A program made the position numbers and the translations under genes. Below, piece by piece: positions 8,392 through 17,180 of a DNA stretch of 64,000 nucleotides (the first letter of the stretch is position 1; each line of letters opens with the position of its first letter). The notes beneath the pieces were generated by a model. The model was not told where the DNA came from, searched no databases, and saw nothing but the letters and a program-made list of their open reading frames with translations. The stretch spans positions 558,001 to 622,000 of the forward strand of contig NZ_VAUO01000001.1 of NCBI RefSeq assembly GCF_005796105.1. Reading direction: 5' to 3'. The stretch is from Pseudomonas mosselii. GTDB taxonomy: Bacteria; Pseudomonadota; Gammaproteobacteria; Pseudomonadales; Pseudomonadaceae.

Positions 8392-9444
8392 CTACGCCTC
8401 CGAACCGACGCGGCCAGGGTTAAAAATGTTCTGAGGGTCGAACTGATTCTTTAGGTTTTTCTGGTATTTCATCAGCGCCTTGGAGATCGGGTGCAGTGAT
8501 GAGTCACCTTGGGCATAGAGCGTCGCGTGCCCCCCTAGATGCTCCACAACCTCACGGATTGCGTCGGCGCTTTCATTCGTTTTCAGCCATCGTTGGGATC
8601 CTCCCCAGTCCAGGATCTGCTTCCCTGGAAGAATGTACGGGGAGACATTGCTTGGCAGCGAAAGGCGCCACAAAGGTTCCGCGCTTTTGAAAAAGTCTGT
8701 CTCGTGTTCGCGCAAATCTCTCCAGAAGCCGTTATCGAGAGGTTCACCTCCGAGCATGCTCAACGCAGATTTAACAGAGCCATCCCCGCCCTCGATACGC
8801 AAGTGGAGCAGCGAGCCGTCATGGCATGCGGCGCTGATAGGAATTGGCTGCTGCCCCCAGCGAGCAAGGTTGGCGAGAGCCTGAGCGGGATCCATATTGA
8901 GGGACAAGCTCGCAGAAGCACGAGGTTTAGGCAGCACTTTTAGGGAGACTTCAGTGATGACGCCGAGGGTGCCAAAACTTCCCGCCATCAGGCGTGAGAG
9001 GTCGTATCCTGCAACGTTCTTCATCACCTCACCGCCGAAGCGTAGTAGCTTGCCGTTCCCGATGATCACTTGGACACCGAGTACATAGTCCCTCACTGCT
9101 CCCGCCCAAGGACGGCGTGGGCCAGACAGCCCGGAGGCAACCATTCCGCCGACGGTTGCATCTGGCCCGAAATGCGGCGGCTCGAAGGGAAGCATCTGAC
9201 CGGCATGATCCAATGCAGCTTCGATCTCCCACAACGACGTACCGGCACGAGCTGTGATTACGAGCTCGGTTGGATCGTAATTGACAATGCCGCGATGAAT
9301 ACGCGTGTCCAGCACTTCGCCAGAGACGTGGCCTCCAAGCATGTGTTTGCTGTTGCTGCCTTGGATGCGAAGGGGGATGTCTTCGTTAAGCGCGTAATTG
9401 ACCTGTTCGAGAAGATCAGCGCTGTTGTCGTGATCGTATTGCAT
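8392..9444 (-). CDS. glcE: glycolate oxidase FAD-binding subunit GlcE
   Basis: Second flavin-domain subunit of glycolate oxidase, 350 aa. It has an FAD_binding_4 (PCMH-type) fold: IQGSNSKHMLGG near residue 27, then the DATVGGMVASGLSGPRRPWAG block, then MKNVAGYDLSRLMAGSFGTLGVITEV. It is shorter than GlcD, as expected for GlcE. The ATG at 9444 overlaps the last base of glcD, consistent with translational coupling and equimolar assembly. Confidence 0.95.
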   Translation of the reverse strand: MQYDHDNSADLLEQVNYALNEDIPLRIQGSNSKHMLGGHVSGEVLDTRIHRGIVNYDPTELVITARAGTSLWEIEAALDHAGQMLPFEPPHFGPDATVGGMVASGLSGPRRPWAGAVRDYVLGVQVIIGNGKLLRFGGEVMKNVAGYDLSRLMAGSFGTLGVITEVSLKVLPKPRASASLSLNMDPAQALANLARWGQQPIPISAACHDGSLLHLRIEGGDGSVKSALSMLGGEPLDNGFWRDLREHETDFFKSAEPLWRLSLPSNVSPYILPGKQILDWGGSQRWLKTNESADAIREVVEHLGGHATLYAQGDSSLHPISKALMKYQKNLKNQFDPQNIFNPGRVGSEA

Positions 9445-10943
9445 CAGAAGCGCTCCAGCTCAGGAAAGGGCAGATTGCCGTGGTGGATATGCATTGAGCC
9501 GAACTCAGCACATCGATTCAGCGTTGGAATGTTCTTTCCTGGATTGAGCAAATTGTGTTGGTCGAAGGCGTTTTTCACTGCGTGCATCAGGGTGATCTCG
9601 TCACCGTTGAACTGTGCGCACATTTGGTTGATTTTTTCTCGTCCTACGCCGTGCTCGCCTGTGATGCTCCCACCCACTTCAACACACAGCTCAAGGATTT
9701 TTCCTCCGAGCGCTTCAGCGCGTTCCAGTTCGCCTTCTTGGTTGGCATCGAAGAGGATCAGGGGGTGCATATTTCCGTCGCCCGCGTGGAATACGTTCGC
9801 TACTCGCAAGCCGTACTCATTGGAAAGCTCCTCGATTCCATTGAGAACACGAGGAAGCTGTCGACGTGGGATGGTTCCATCCATGCAGTAGTAGTCAGGA
9901 GAGATCCTGCCTACGGCAGGGAAGGCGTTCTTCCTGCCGGCCCAGAAACGTGTACGTTCTGCTTCATCGCGAGCGATCCGGACTTCGGTTGCGCCGGCTG
10001 ATTCCAGAATGGTTTTGACGCGGTCGCAGTCTTCCTGCACATCTGCTTCAACGCCGTCCAGCTCGCACAGCAACATGGCTGCCGCTTCAACTGGATAGCC
10101 AGCATGGATGAAGTCCTCGCTGGCCCGGATAGAGAGGTTGTCCATCATCTCCAGTCCACCGGGAATGATGCCGGCGGCAATGATGTCAGCGACTGCTGCC
10201 CCTGCTTTTTTTACTGAGTCGAAGCTTGCAAGCAGCACTCGTGCGACCTGGGGTTTCGGAAGCAGCTTGACCGTCACTTCCGTGATTACGCCGAGCATTC
10301 CTTCCGACCCTGTGAAGAGAGCTAGCAGGTCAAGACCAGGGCTATCTAGCGCATCGCTACCCAGCGTAAGTGCCTCTCCCTCGATAGTGAGGATGTTGAC
10401 CTTCAGGATGTTGTTAACGGTCAGTCCATATTTCAGGCAATGCACACCGCCCGCGTTTTCAGCCACGTTCCCGCCGATGGAGCACGCAATTTGTGAAGAG
10501 GGGTCTGGCGCGTAGTACAGGTCAAAAGGTGCCGCAGCTTGAGAGATAGCTAGGTTGCGAACACCTGGCTGAACCTTGGCAAAACGACCATGCGGATTCA
10601 CTTCAATGATCTGGTTGAATCTCGCCATCACGAGAAGAATGCCTCGCTCGTGCGGCAAGGCGCCACCCGACAGTCCTGTCCCAGCTCCGCGAGCCACTAC
10701 AGGGACGCGTAGCTCAAAGCAGGTTCTCAGGATGGTTTGCACCTGATCGATCTTGGTGGGTATCACGACCAGTAGAGGCATGACGCGATAGGCTGACAGG
10801 CCGTCGCATTCGTAAGGTCTGAGCTCTTCTGGGGAGGACAGGATTTCAAGATCAGGTATCGCTGTTGATAGCTGATTTAACACGTGGTCTTTGTCGACGT
10901 TGGGCAATGCACCATCGACACGCTCATCATGGAGAATGTTCAT
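9444..10943 (-). CDS. glcD: glycolate oxidase catalytic subunit GlcD
   Basis: FAD-linked catalytic subunit of glycolate oxidase, 499 aa, full length. The PCMH FAD-binding loop is ARGAGTGLSGGALP at residues 85-97, followed by SQIACSIGGNVAENAGG. The C-terminal FAD-oxidase domain contains VFHAGDGNMHP and GSITGEHGVG. First gene of the glcDEF operon. It is transcribed away from glcC, and the shared 247-nt gap carries two TGGT-N3-ACCA palindromes. It supplies glyoxylate to the gcl-hyi-glxR branch downstream. Confidence 0.96.
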   Translation of the reverse strand: MNILHDERVDGALPNVDKDHVLNQLSTAIPDLEILSSPEELRPYECDGLSAYRVMPLLVVIPTKIDQVQTILRTCFELRVPVVARGAGTGLSGGALPHERGILLVMARFNQIIEVNPHGRFAKVQPGVRNLAISQAAAPFDLYYAPDPSSQIACSIGGNVAENAGGVHCLKYGLTVNNILKVNILTIEGEALTLGSDALDSPGLDLLALFTGSEGMLGVITEVTVKLLPKPQVARVLLASFDSVKKAGAAVADIIAAGIIPGGLEMMDNLSIRASEDFIHAGYPVEAAAMLLCELDGVEADVQEDCDRVKTILESAGATEVRIARDEAERTRFWAGRKNAFPAVGRISPDYYCMDGTIPRRQLPRVLNGIEELSNEYGLRVANVFHAGDGNMHPLILFDANQEGELERAEALGGKILELCVEVGGSITGEHGVGREKINQMCAQFNGDEITLMHAVKNAFDQHNLLNPGKNIPTLNRCAEFGSMHIHHGNLPFPELERF

Positions 10944-11070
10944 CGCGCTCTCGCGTTAGGCTTTTATTCTTGTGTGCTTTGCCCCTGTCTCAAATGGGTT
11001 GCGTCTGGCAGGAGCTAGGGGCGAACCCAACACTGAGCGGGTGCTTCCATCATGTCGACGACCAAGCGCT

Positions 11071-11083
11071 CTGGTACGACCAG
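11071..11083. promoter_or_regulatory. GlcC/PdhR-type operator 1
   Basis: CTGGTACGACCAG is a near-perfect palindrome of the TGGT-N3-ACCA type bound by FadR-family (FCD) regulators. It lies between glcD and glcC and is the exact reverse complement of the site at 11166-11178. Confidence 0.75.
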
Positions 11084-11165
11084 TTTTTAGGGCCTCGACA
11101 ACGAAGTTCCTATGGCTCAGGTCATGCGGGGGATAAAATGAGTCGCGTCGTCCTGCAATTCACGG

Positions 11166-11178
11166 CTGGTCGTACCAG
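11166..11178. promoter_or_regulatory. GlcC/PdhR-type operator 2
   Basis: CTGGTCGTACCAG, reverse complement of operator 1, with centres 95 bp apart. It lies just 5' of the AGGAG ribosome site of glcC, which suggests autoregulation. Confidence 0.75.
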
Positions 11179-11193
11179 TCCTCAGGAGTCTTG

Positions 11194-11973
11194 ATGGAAA
11201 ATTCGCACTCGGGCAAACAAGAAAAAACCCAAGTCGCTGACCAGGTAGCCGAACGCATTGAACGGTTGATCGTTGATGGGGTGATCAAGGTTGGCCAGGC
11301 GCTACCCTCTGAGCGACGTCTGATGTCCAAGATGGGCTGCTCACGTTCAGCGCTTCGCGAAGGACTCAGGATTCTTCGTGGTAGAGGGATTATCGACACC
11401 GAGCATGGCCGTGGCTCGTTTGTGGCGGATCTTTCCAATACCGAAGCCACCCAGCCGATGATGTATCTCTTTAGCTCCCAACGAAGAACCCTTTACGATT
11501 TGCTCGAGGTTAGAGCACTGCTCGAAGGTGAGTCAGCAAGGCTTGCTGCGCTCCGGGCCACGGATGTCGATCGGTTGCTGATCCGTAAGCGATACGAAGA
11601 AATGCTCTCCGCGCATTCAGATCCTCAGCATCATGATGCCAAGGAGCAAGCTAGGCTCGATCACGCTTTTCACAGATCGATCAGTGAAGCCTCTCACAAC
11701 CCCGTCCTTGTTCACACGCTACAAGGCTTAAGCGAGCTAACCCTGAGTACGGTCTTCGCGTCCGTTAACAATCTCTACTGTCGACCTGCGCAAAAGCGTC
11801 AGATTGATAGGCAGCATTCGCGGCTTTATCACTCGGTGATGGAGCAGCTTCCCGAGCAGGCTCAGCGAGCTGCGCGCGACCACATCAATGGTATTCGAGA
11901 CAGTCTTCGAGATATTGAGGATGAAGAGCAGAGATTGGTACGAGCTACGATGCGACTTGAGGGATGGCACTGA
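11194..11973 (+). CDS. glcC: GlcC-type GntR/FadR-family regulator
   Basis: FadR-subfamily GntR regulator, 259 aa from the ATG at 11194 (AGGAG at 11184-11188; a TTG just upstream is less likely). The N-terminal winged helix-turn-helix spans about residues 13-83 (LPSERRLMSKMGCSRSALREGLRILRGRGIIDTE in the recognition region). An all-helical FCD domain follows (LLEVRALLEGESARLAA, DHAFHRSISEASHNPVL), with metal-binding-type Asp/His residues. The divergent position to glcDEF and the two TGGT-N3-ACCA palindromes between them support control of glycolate oxidase, probably in response to glycolate or glyoxylate. Confidence 0.88.
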   Translation: MENSHSGKQEKTQVADQVAERIERLIVDGVIKVGQALPSERRLMSKMGCSRSALREGLRILRGRGIIDTEHGRGSFVADLSNTEATQPMMYLFSSQRRTLYDLLEVRALLEGESARLAALRATDVDRLLIRKRYEEMLSAHSDPQHHDAKEQARLDHAFHRSISEASHNPVLVHTLQGLSELTLSTVFASVNNLYCRPAQKRQIDRQHSRLYHSVMEQLPEQAQRAARDHINGIRDSLRDIEDEEQRLVRATMRLEGWH

Positions 11974-12040
11974 CGGATGGGTCGTAAAGCATCTTGATGT
12001 GTCGTCGAAGTAGTGAGGAGGGGGGGAGAAATTTTAGGTT

Positions 12041-12080
12041 GTTAGGCTAGGCAGTAGCGCGGACTACTACCCAGCCTAAC
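12041..12080. terminator. bidirectional hairpin between glcC and glxR
   Basis: GTTAGGCT (12041-12048) pairs with AGCCTAAC (12073-12080), with further matched blocks AGTAG/CTACT inside. It lies between two convergent genes and probably ends both transcripts. Confidence 0.55.
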
Positions 12081-12086
12081 TGCCCC

Positions 12087-12980
12087 TTAGCGCTTATCGC
12101 GAATCGAGAAATTCGCCATATGCTCCAAGCCTTTGATCAACGCAGAATGATCCCATTCACCGCCACCCAGGGCGACACAAGTGCTAAACACCTGCTGTGC
12201 GTTTGATGTATTTGGCAGGTTCAGCCCAAGTTCCTTAGCGCCCTGCAGAGCTAGGTTCAGGTCTTTCTGGTGCAGGTTGATGCGGAAGCCTGGGTCGAAG
12301 GTTCCCTTAATCATGCGCTCAGCATGAACCTCAAGAATCTTCGAGGAGGCGAAGCCACCCATGAGCGCCTCGCGAACCTTGGCCGGGTCAGCTCCGTTCT
12401 TGGACGCGAACAACAGTGCTTCACTGACGGCCTGGATGTTGAGAGCAACGATGATCTGGTTGGCGACCTTGGCGGTTTGACCATCACCATTGGCGCCAAC
12501 GCGATTGATGTTTTTACCCATCACTTCGAACAGCGGGTAAGCACGGTCGAATGCAGCTTGAGAACCACCCACCATGATGCTGAGGGTGCCCGCTTTAGCG
12601 CCTACTTCGCCACCAGACACTGGTGCATCCAGGTAGCTCGCACCAGTGGCGTTAATCTTCTCCGCAAACGCTTTGGTAGCGGTTGGCGAGATCGAGCTCA
12701 TATCGATGACGATCTTGTTTGGGCCGATGCCTTCAGCAACGCCATTTTCCCCAAACAAAACGCTATCCACTTGAGGAGTGTCGGGCACCATCACAATGAT
12801 GACTTCAGCTTCCTGGGCAACCTCTTTAGGGTTAGCCAGGCTGATCGCACCTGCGTTGACCAGGTCATCTGGTGCTGAGCTATGGTGAGTCGAAACGTAG
12901 ACTTGGTGACCCGCTTTCTGCAGGTTCAAGGCCATGGGGCGACCCATGATGCCTGTGCCGATGAAGCCAACTTTTGCCAT
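12087..12980 (-). CDS. glxR: 2-hydroxy-3-oxopropionate (tartronate semialdehyde) reductase
   Basis: NAD(P)H-dependent tartronate semialdehyde reductase forming D-glycerate, 297 aa, beta-hydroxyacid dehydrogenase family. The Rossmann motif GTGIMG is at residues 8-13, the substrate-binding DAPVSGGEVGA near 119-129, and the catalytic Lys171 in GQTAKVANQ. It follows gcl and hyi on the same strand and takes the product of Gcl. The usual next gene in such operons, a glycerate kinase, is not in the window. A GTGCGATC/GATCGCAC hairpin precedes it in the 77-nt gap after hyi. Confidence 0.94.
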   Translation of the reverse strand: MAKVGFIGTGIMGRPMALNLQKAGHQVYVSTHHSSAPDDLVNAGAISLANPKEVAQEAEVIIVMVPDTPQVDSVLFGENGVAEGIGPNKIVIDMSSISPTATKAFAEKINATGASYLDAPVSGGEVGAKAGTLSIMVGGSQAAFDRAYPLFEVMGKNINRVGANGDGQTAKVANQIIVALNIQAVSEALLFASKNGADPAKVREALMGGFASSKILEVHAERMIKGTFDPGFRINLHQKDLNLALQGAKELGLNLPNTSNAQQVFSTCVALGGGEWDHSALIKGLEHMANFSIRDKR

Positions 12981-13020
12981 GATTCACTCCTTACGGATTG
13001 CGGTCTTGCCGCAATAAGTT

Positions 13021-13043
13021 GTGCGATCCCTAAGAGATCGCAC
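13021..13043 (-). other. perfect stem-loop between hyi and glxR
   Basis: GTGCGATC (13021-13028) pairs with GATCGCAC (13036-13043) around a 7-nt loop. No T-run on either strand. It probably stabilises or processes the gcl-hyi-glxR mRNA. Confidence 0.5.
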
Positions 13044-13057
13044 CTGCACTAGCTTGC

Positions 13058-13840
13058 TTAGATCACATTGTGGGTTTTGAGCCAGCCAAGACCCGCTTCT
13101 GTCGTGGTCAAAGGCTTGTACTCTGCACCCACCCAACCTTGGTAACCGATCCGATCCAGGTGCTCGAACAGGAAGCGATAGTTGATTTCGCCGGTGCCTG
13201 GCTCGTTACGGCCAGGGTTGTCCGCGAGCTGGATGTGGTTGATTAGCTGCAGATTGGTTTCCATGGTGCGTGCCAGGTCGCCTTCCATGATCTGCATGTG
13301 GTAGATGTCGTACTGCAGGAACAGGTTATCGCTGCCGACTTTTGCCTGGATTTCCAAGGCCTGCTTCGTGGTGTTGAGGTAGAAGCCAGGGATGTCACGC
13401 GTGTTGATCATCTCCATGACAAGGCGGATCCCAGCAGCTTTCAGCTTGTCTGCAGCGTACTTTAGGTTGCTGATGAAGGTATTCTGCAGAAGCTCAGCAT
13501 CTGCTCCCTTGGGAGTGATCCCAGCCAAGCAATTGATCTGACGATTACCCAGTACCTTCGCGTAAGCGATGGCTTGATCTACGCCTGCTTGGAACTCTTC
13601 GATTCGGTCGGGCAAGCAGGCAATACCACGCTCGCCTTTGGCCCAGTCCCCTGCTGGCAGATTGAAGAGCACCTGGGAGAGATTGTGCTTTTCCAACTGC
13701 TGCCAGATCTGTTCTGCTGGGAAATCGTATGGGAACAGATACTCGACGCCGCTAAAACCTGCTTGGGCAGCTGCGCCGAAGCGTGCAAGAAAGTCATGCT
13801 CGGTGAACAACATTGAAAGGTTGGCTGCTAAACGGGGCAT
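13058..13840 (-). CDS. hyi: hydroxypyruvate isomerase
   Basis: TIM-barrel (xylose isomerase-like / AP-endonuclease-2 fold) hydroxypyruvate isomerase, 260 aa, interconverting hydroxypyruvate and tartronate semialdehyde. The start is set at ATG 13840 (product MPRLAANLSMLFTEH...) with AGAGGA 7 nt upstream; the longer open frame would run into gcl. Metal and substrate residues fall in the conserved VMEMINTRDIPGFY, LQYDIYHMQIMEGD, HIQLADNPGRNEPGTGEINY and VGAEYKPL blocks. It lies 19 nt after gcl and is co-transcribed. Confidence 0.93.
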   Translation of the reverse strand: MPRLAANLSMLFTEHDFLARFGAAAQAGFSGVEYLFPYDFPAEQIWQQLEKHNLSQVLFNLPAGDWAKGERGIACLPDRIEEFQAGVDQAIAYAKVLGNRQINCLAGITPKGADAELLQNTFISNLKYAADKLKAAGIRLVMEMINTRDIPGFYLNTTKQALEIQAKVGSDNLFLQYDIYHMQIMEGDLARTMETNLQLINHIQLADNPGRNEPGTGEINYRFLFEHLDRIGYQGWVGAEYKPLTTTEAGLGWLKTHNVI

Positions 13841-13859
13841 TTGGCTTTCCTCTAAAATC

Positions 13860-15641
13860 TCAGGAGTTGCTGAGCGGAACGATCGAAGTAGGGGCATCGC
13901 TGGCGAAGACCGCCAGTTCCTCGAACTCGTTGACCGCATCGATCTCGGTGCCCATGGAAATGTTGGTCACACGCTCCAGAATCACTTCGACTACCACCGG
14001 TACGCGGTACTCGCGAGCCATTCGCTGGGCCTGACGCAGAGCCGGTGCAATTTCATGCGGCTCGGATACACGGAGGGCTTTGCAACCCAGTCCTTCGACT
14101 ACAGCGACGTGATCGACACCATAGTTGCTGGCTTCGGTCGCGTTGATGTTCTCGAACGCCAGTTGTACGCAATAATCCATGTCGAAGCCGCGCTGAGCCT
14201 GACGGATCAAGCCAAGGTAAGCGTTGTTCACCAGCACGTGGACGTACGGCAGATTGAACTGCGCACCCACCGCCAACTCTTCGATCATGAACTGGAAATC
14301 GTAGTCACCCGACAGGGCGACGACGTTGCGGCTCGGGTCGGCTTTGACCACACCCAACGCTGCCGGGATTGTCCAGCCCAGCGGGCCAGCCTGGCCGCAG
14401 TTGATCCAGTGACGCGGCTTGTACACGTGCAGGAACTGCGCGCCGGCGATTTGCGAAAGGCCGATGGTGCTGATGTAGCAAGTGTCTTTGCCGAACACCT
14501 GGTTCATCTCTTCGTATACGCGTTGTGGCTTGACCGGCACATTGTCGAAGTGCGTTTTGCGCTGCATTGTGGCCTTACGCTGCTGGCAGCTCTCCAGCCA
14601 TGCTTGGCGACACTTCAGCTTGCCAGCGGCTTTCCACTCGCGGGCCACTTCAAGGAATACATCCAGCGCCTTACCAGCGTCGGAAACGATACCCAGATCC
14701 GGAGTAAATACACGGCCGATCTGAGTGGGCTCGATGTCCACATGAACGAATTTTCGGCCCTTCGTGTAGACGTCGACAGAACCGGTGTGGCGGTTGGCCC
14801 AGCGATTGCCGATACCAAACACCAGATCAGATTCAAGCAAGGTAGCGTTGCCGTAACGGTGCGAGGTCTGCAGACCGACCATACCTACCATCTGCGCATG
14901 GTCGTCGGGGATGGTGCCCCAGCCCATCAGGGTCGGGATTACCGGTACGCCGGTCAGTTCGGCGAACTCTACCAACTTGTCGCTTGCGTCGGCGTTGATA
15001 ATGCCGCCACCGGCTACCAGCAGTGGGCGCTCGGCGTCGTTCAGCAGGGCCAGGGCTTTTTCAGCCTGTACGCGAGTGGCGGACGGTTTGTTGATGGCCA
15101 GCGGCTCGTAGGCATCGATGTCGAATTCGATTTCGGCCATCTGCACGTCGAACGGCAGGTCGATCAGTACCGGGCCTGGGCGGCCGCTGCGCATTTCGAA
15201 GAAGGCTTTCTGGAAGGCGTAAGGCACCTGGCCCGGCTCCAGAACAGTGGTCGCCCACTTGGTCACCGGCTTGACGATGCTGGTGATGTCGACGGCCTGG
15301 AAGTCTTCCTTGTGCAGGCGCGCGCGCGGGGCCTGGCCAGTGATGCAGAGGATCGGAATGGAATCGGCCGAAGCACTGTACAGGCCGGTAACCATGTCGG
15401 TACCGGCTGGGCCAGAGGTGCCGATGCACACACCGATGTTGCCCGGGTTGGCACGGGTGTAGCCCTCGGCCATGTGCGAGGCGCCTTCGACGTGACGAGC
15501 GAGGACGTGATCAATGCCACCGACTTTCCTCAGGGCTGAATACAATGGGTTGATGGCAGCCCCCGGAATGCCGAACGCGGTATCTACACCTTCACGGCGC
15601 ATGACCTGAACGGCTGCATCAATTGCTCTCATCTTAGGCAT
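13860..15641 (-). CDS. gcl: glyoxylate carboligase (tartronate-semialdehyde synthase)
   Basis: Thiamine-diphosphate enzyme condensing two glyoxylates to tartronate semialdehyde and CO2, 593 aa, full length. Position 51 is Val ([10 protein letters not shown]) where most ThDP enzymes have the catalytic Glu; this replacement is the hallmark of Gcl. The C-terminal ThDP/Mg motif is [13 protein letters not shown]...NNAYLG. GGAGG precedes the ATG by 7 nt. First gene of gcl-hyi-glxR, divergent from a LysR gene 109 nt away. The glyoxylate probably comes from GlcDEF. Confidence 0.96.
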   Translation of the reverse strand: MPKMRAIDAAVQVMRREGVDTAFGIPGAAINPLYSALRKVGGIDHVLARHVEGASHMAEGYTRANPGNIGVCIGTSGPAGTDMVTGLYSASADSIPILCITGQAPRARLHKEDFQAVDITSIVKPVTKWATTVLEPGQVPYAFQKAFFEMRSGRPGPVLIDLPFDVQMAEIEFDIDAYEPLAINKPSATRVQAEKALALLNDAERPLLVAGGGIINADASDKLVEFAELTGVPVIPTLMGWGTIPDDHAQMVGMVGLQTSHRYGNATLLESDLVFGIGNRWANRHTGSVDVYTKGRKFVHVDIEPTQIGRVFTPDLGIVSDAGKALDVFLEVAREWKAAGKLKCRQAWLESCQQRKATMQRKTHFDNVPVKPQRVYEEMNQVFGKDTCYISTIGLSQIAGAQFLHVYKPRHWINCGQAGPLGWTIPAALGVVKADPSRNVVALSGDYDFQFMIEELAVGAQFNLPYVHVLVNNAYLGLIRQAQRGFDMDYCVQLAFENINATEASNYGVDHVAVVEGLGCKALRVSEPHEIAPALRQAQRMAREYRVPVVVEVILERVTNISMGTEIDAVNEFEELAVFASDAPTSIVPLSNS

Positions 15642-15731
15642 AGCATTTCCTCCGGAATAACAATATTTTTGTATTGGGTGTCAGTCTGGATCACTGCACT
15701 CTGGGCTTGAAGCCCCATAAATTTGTTTCTG

Positions 15732-15750
15732 TCGATATAAAAGGTATCGA
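15732..15750. promoter_or_regulatory. LysR-type palindrome at the start of the gcl-linked LysR gene
   Basis: TCGATA-TAAAAGG-TATCGA, six-base arms and a 7-nt spacer, ends directly before the LysR ATG at 15751 and covers its AAGG ribosome site. A weaker CAATA-N6-TATTG lies at 15661-15676 near gcl. This suggests autorepression and control of gcl. Confidence 0.55.
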
Positions 15751-16653
15751 ATGGCGCGCCTTACAGAGCTTCAAAGCTTCATCCAGATAGCCCAGAAAGG
15801 CAGCTTTGCAGCTGCTGCGGTTAGCGAAGGTGTAACCGCCGCAATGCTCGGTCGCCGTTTGGATTCGCTCGAGAAACGGTTGGGCGTGAAACTCATGCAT
15901 CGTTCGACTCGTGGGCTGCATCTGACAGAGCTTGGAGAGCAGCTCTTGGAGAGAGCGAAGTACCTGGTGCGAGAATTCGATGATATGGAAGCGAGCATCA
16001 GCAACAGCGCCAAGCACGTCGCTGGAAACCTGCTTGTATCTGCACCGGCTGCCTTTGGACGGGTGCACGTAGCTCCTCACGCACTTGGTTTTCATGAGAA
16101 ATTTCCGAACCTCAAGCTGTCTTTCAACCTCACCGATAGCCTCGTGGACTTGGTGGGGGAGGGATACGATCTCAGCATCAGGATTGGCTGGGTAACCGAC
16201 CCGAACTATGTTGCCGTGAAGCTTTTTTCTAACCGTCGAGTCGTGTGTGGCACCCCGGATTACTTCGCCAAACACGGCCGGCCGACGAGCTTGGAAGATC
16301 TGTCAAATCACAACTGCTTGGCCTTCACATCGCAGGGAGGCCAACCGCGAGGGTGGACGTTCCAGCGAGACGGGAAGCAGATTGCAATGCGAGTTAGTGG
16401 CAACATGGCCTGTAATGACGGTGAGCTGCTCTTCTCCTGGATGAGGCAAGGGCTGGGTATCGGGTGGCGCTCGACATGGGAGATCCACAAAGAGCTGGAG
16501 ACAGGAGAGCTCGTCACGGTGCTGGATGAGTTTGCTTTGCCTGACTACGACATCCAGGCTGTCTATCCACAGCAGAGATTCCTTCCAGCGAAGGTGAGGC
16601 ATTTCATTGACTACCTGAAATCCGTCTATCAACGCCCGGACTACTGGTTGTAG
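15751..16653 (+). CDS. LysR family regulator (gcl-linked)
   Basis: LysR-type regulator, 300 aa. The N-terminal winged helix is at residues 1-60 (LTELQSFIQIAQKGSFAAAAVSEGVTAAMLGRRLDSLEKRLG), followed by a periplasmic-binding-protein-like effector domain. The sequence style (LMHRSTRGLHLTELGEQLLERAK, HPHG-like RVHVAPHALGFHEKFPNL) is that of the large LTTR subgroup including many catabolic regulators. Divergent from gcl, so it probably controls glyoxylate salvage. The palindrome at 15732-15750 overlaps its own translation start. Confidence 0.88.
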   Translation: MARLTELQSFIQIAQKGSFAAAAVSEGVTAAMLGRRLDSLEKRLGVKLMHRSTRGLHLTELGEQLLERAKYLVREFDDMEASISNSAKHVAGNLLVSAPAAFGRVHVAPHALGFHEKFPNLKLSFNLTDSLVDLVGEGYDLSIRIGWVTDPNYVAVKLFSNRRVVCGTPDYFAKHGRPTSLEDLSNHNCLAFTSQGGQPRGWTFQRDGKQIAMRVSGNMACNDGELLFSWMRQGLGIGWRSTWEIHKELETGELVTVLDEFALPDYDIQAVYPQQRFLPAKVRHFIDYLKSVYQRPDYWL

Positions 16654-16668
16654 TCATACAGCTCGGAA

Positions 16669-16703
16669 GGGTGGTGGGCTGGCCATGACCCAGTCCACCA
16701 CCC
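16669..16703. terminator. bidirectional terminator hairpin, LysR / ridA
   Basis: GGGTGGTGG (16669-16677) pairs with CCACCACCC (16695-16703); the stem continues CTGG/CCAG after one mismatch. It sits between convergent genes. Confidence 0.65.
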
Positions 16704-16709
16704 ACCTTG

Positions 16710-17180
16710 TCACTTCAGCTGGAAGATCGCTTCGATCTCAACTGCCATTCCAGAGGGAAGCGAAGACGCTCCGGTGGCAATTCGGGCGTGCTGGCCTGAG
16801 GTACCGAGTACCTTGGCGATCAGATCCGAAGCAGCATCCAGAACCTGGGAGTGGGCAGTGAAATCTTCGGCGCTGTTTACCACGCCGGCCAGCCTTACTG
16901 CGGTCACTACCTTGGATGGATCGTCGCCAGTCGCATGTGCGAGGTGACCCAATACGTTCAGTGCACACAGTTGAGCAGCTTCACGGCCTTGCTCGATGGT
17001 CAGTTCGCGCCCAACACGGCCAGAGAATTTCAGCTCACCGTTGATTCGTGGAGCCTGCCCGGCGACGAACAGCAGATCACCTGCTTTGATGGCTGGAACG
17101 TAGCTGCCACGAGGAGCGTTGGTAGCTGGCAGTTCCAGTTTCAACTCTTTCAGTGCTTCGGTAAAAGTGCGGTAACTCAT
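16710..17180 (-). CDS. RidA family enamine/imine deaminase
   Basis: RidA/YjgF family protein of 156 aa, which hydrolyses reactive enamine/imine intermediates released by PLP enzymes. The family C-terminal signature is present (QHARIATGASSLPSGMAVEIEAIF), with the Arg that binds the substrate carboxylate near residue 131 and a Glu in VEIEAIF. Its ATG overlaps the DUF4392 stop (ATGA, 17177-17180), and the dehydratase is the first gene of the operon. This fits clearing 2-aminoacrylate-like products. It is longer than the about 128-aa canonical RidA because of an extra N-terminal segment, as in the YjgF group with a SYRTFTEALKELKLEL-type start. Confidence 0.88.
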   Translation of the reverse strand: MSYRTFTEALKELKLELPATNAPRGSYVPAIKAGDLLFVAGQAPRINGELKFSGRVGRELTIEQGREAAQLCALNVLGHLAHATGDDPSKVVTAVRLAGVVNSAEDFTAHSQVLDAASDLIAKVLGTSGQHARIATGASSLPSGMAVEIEAIFQLK

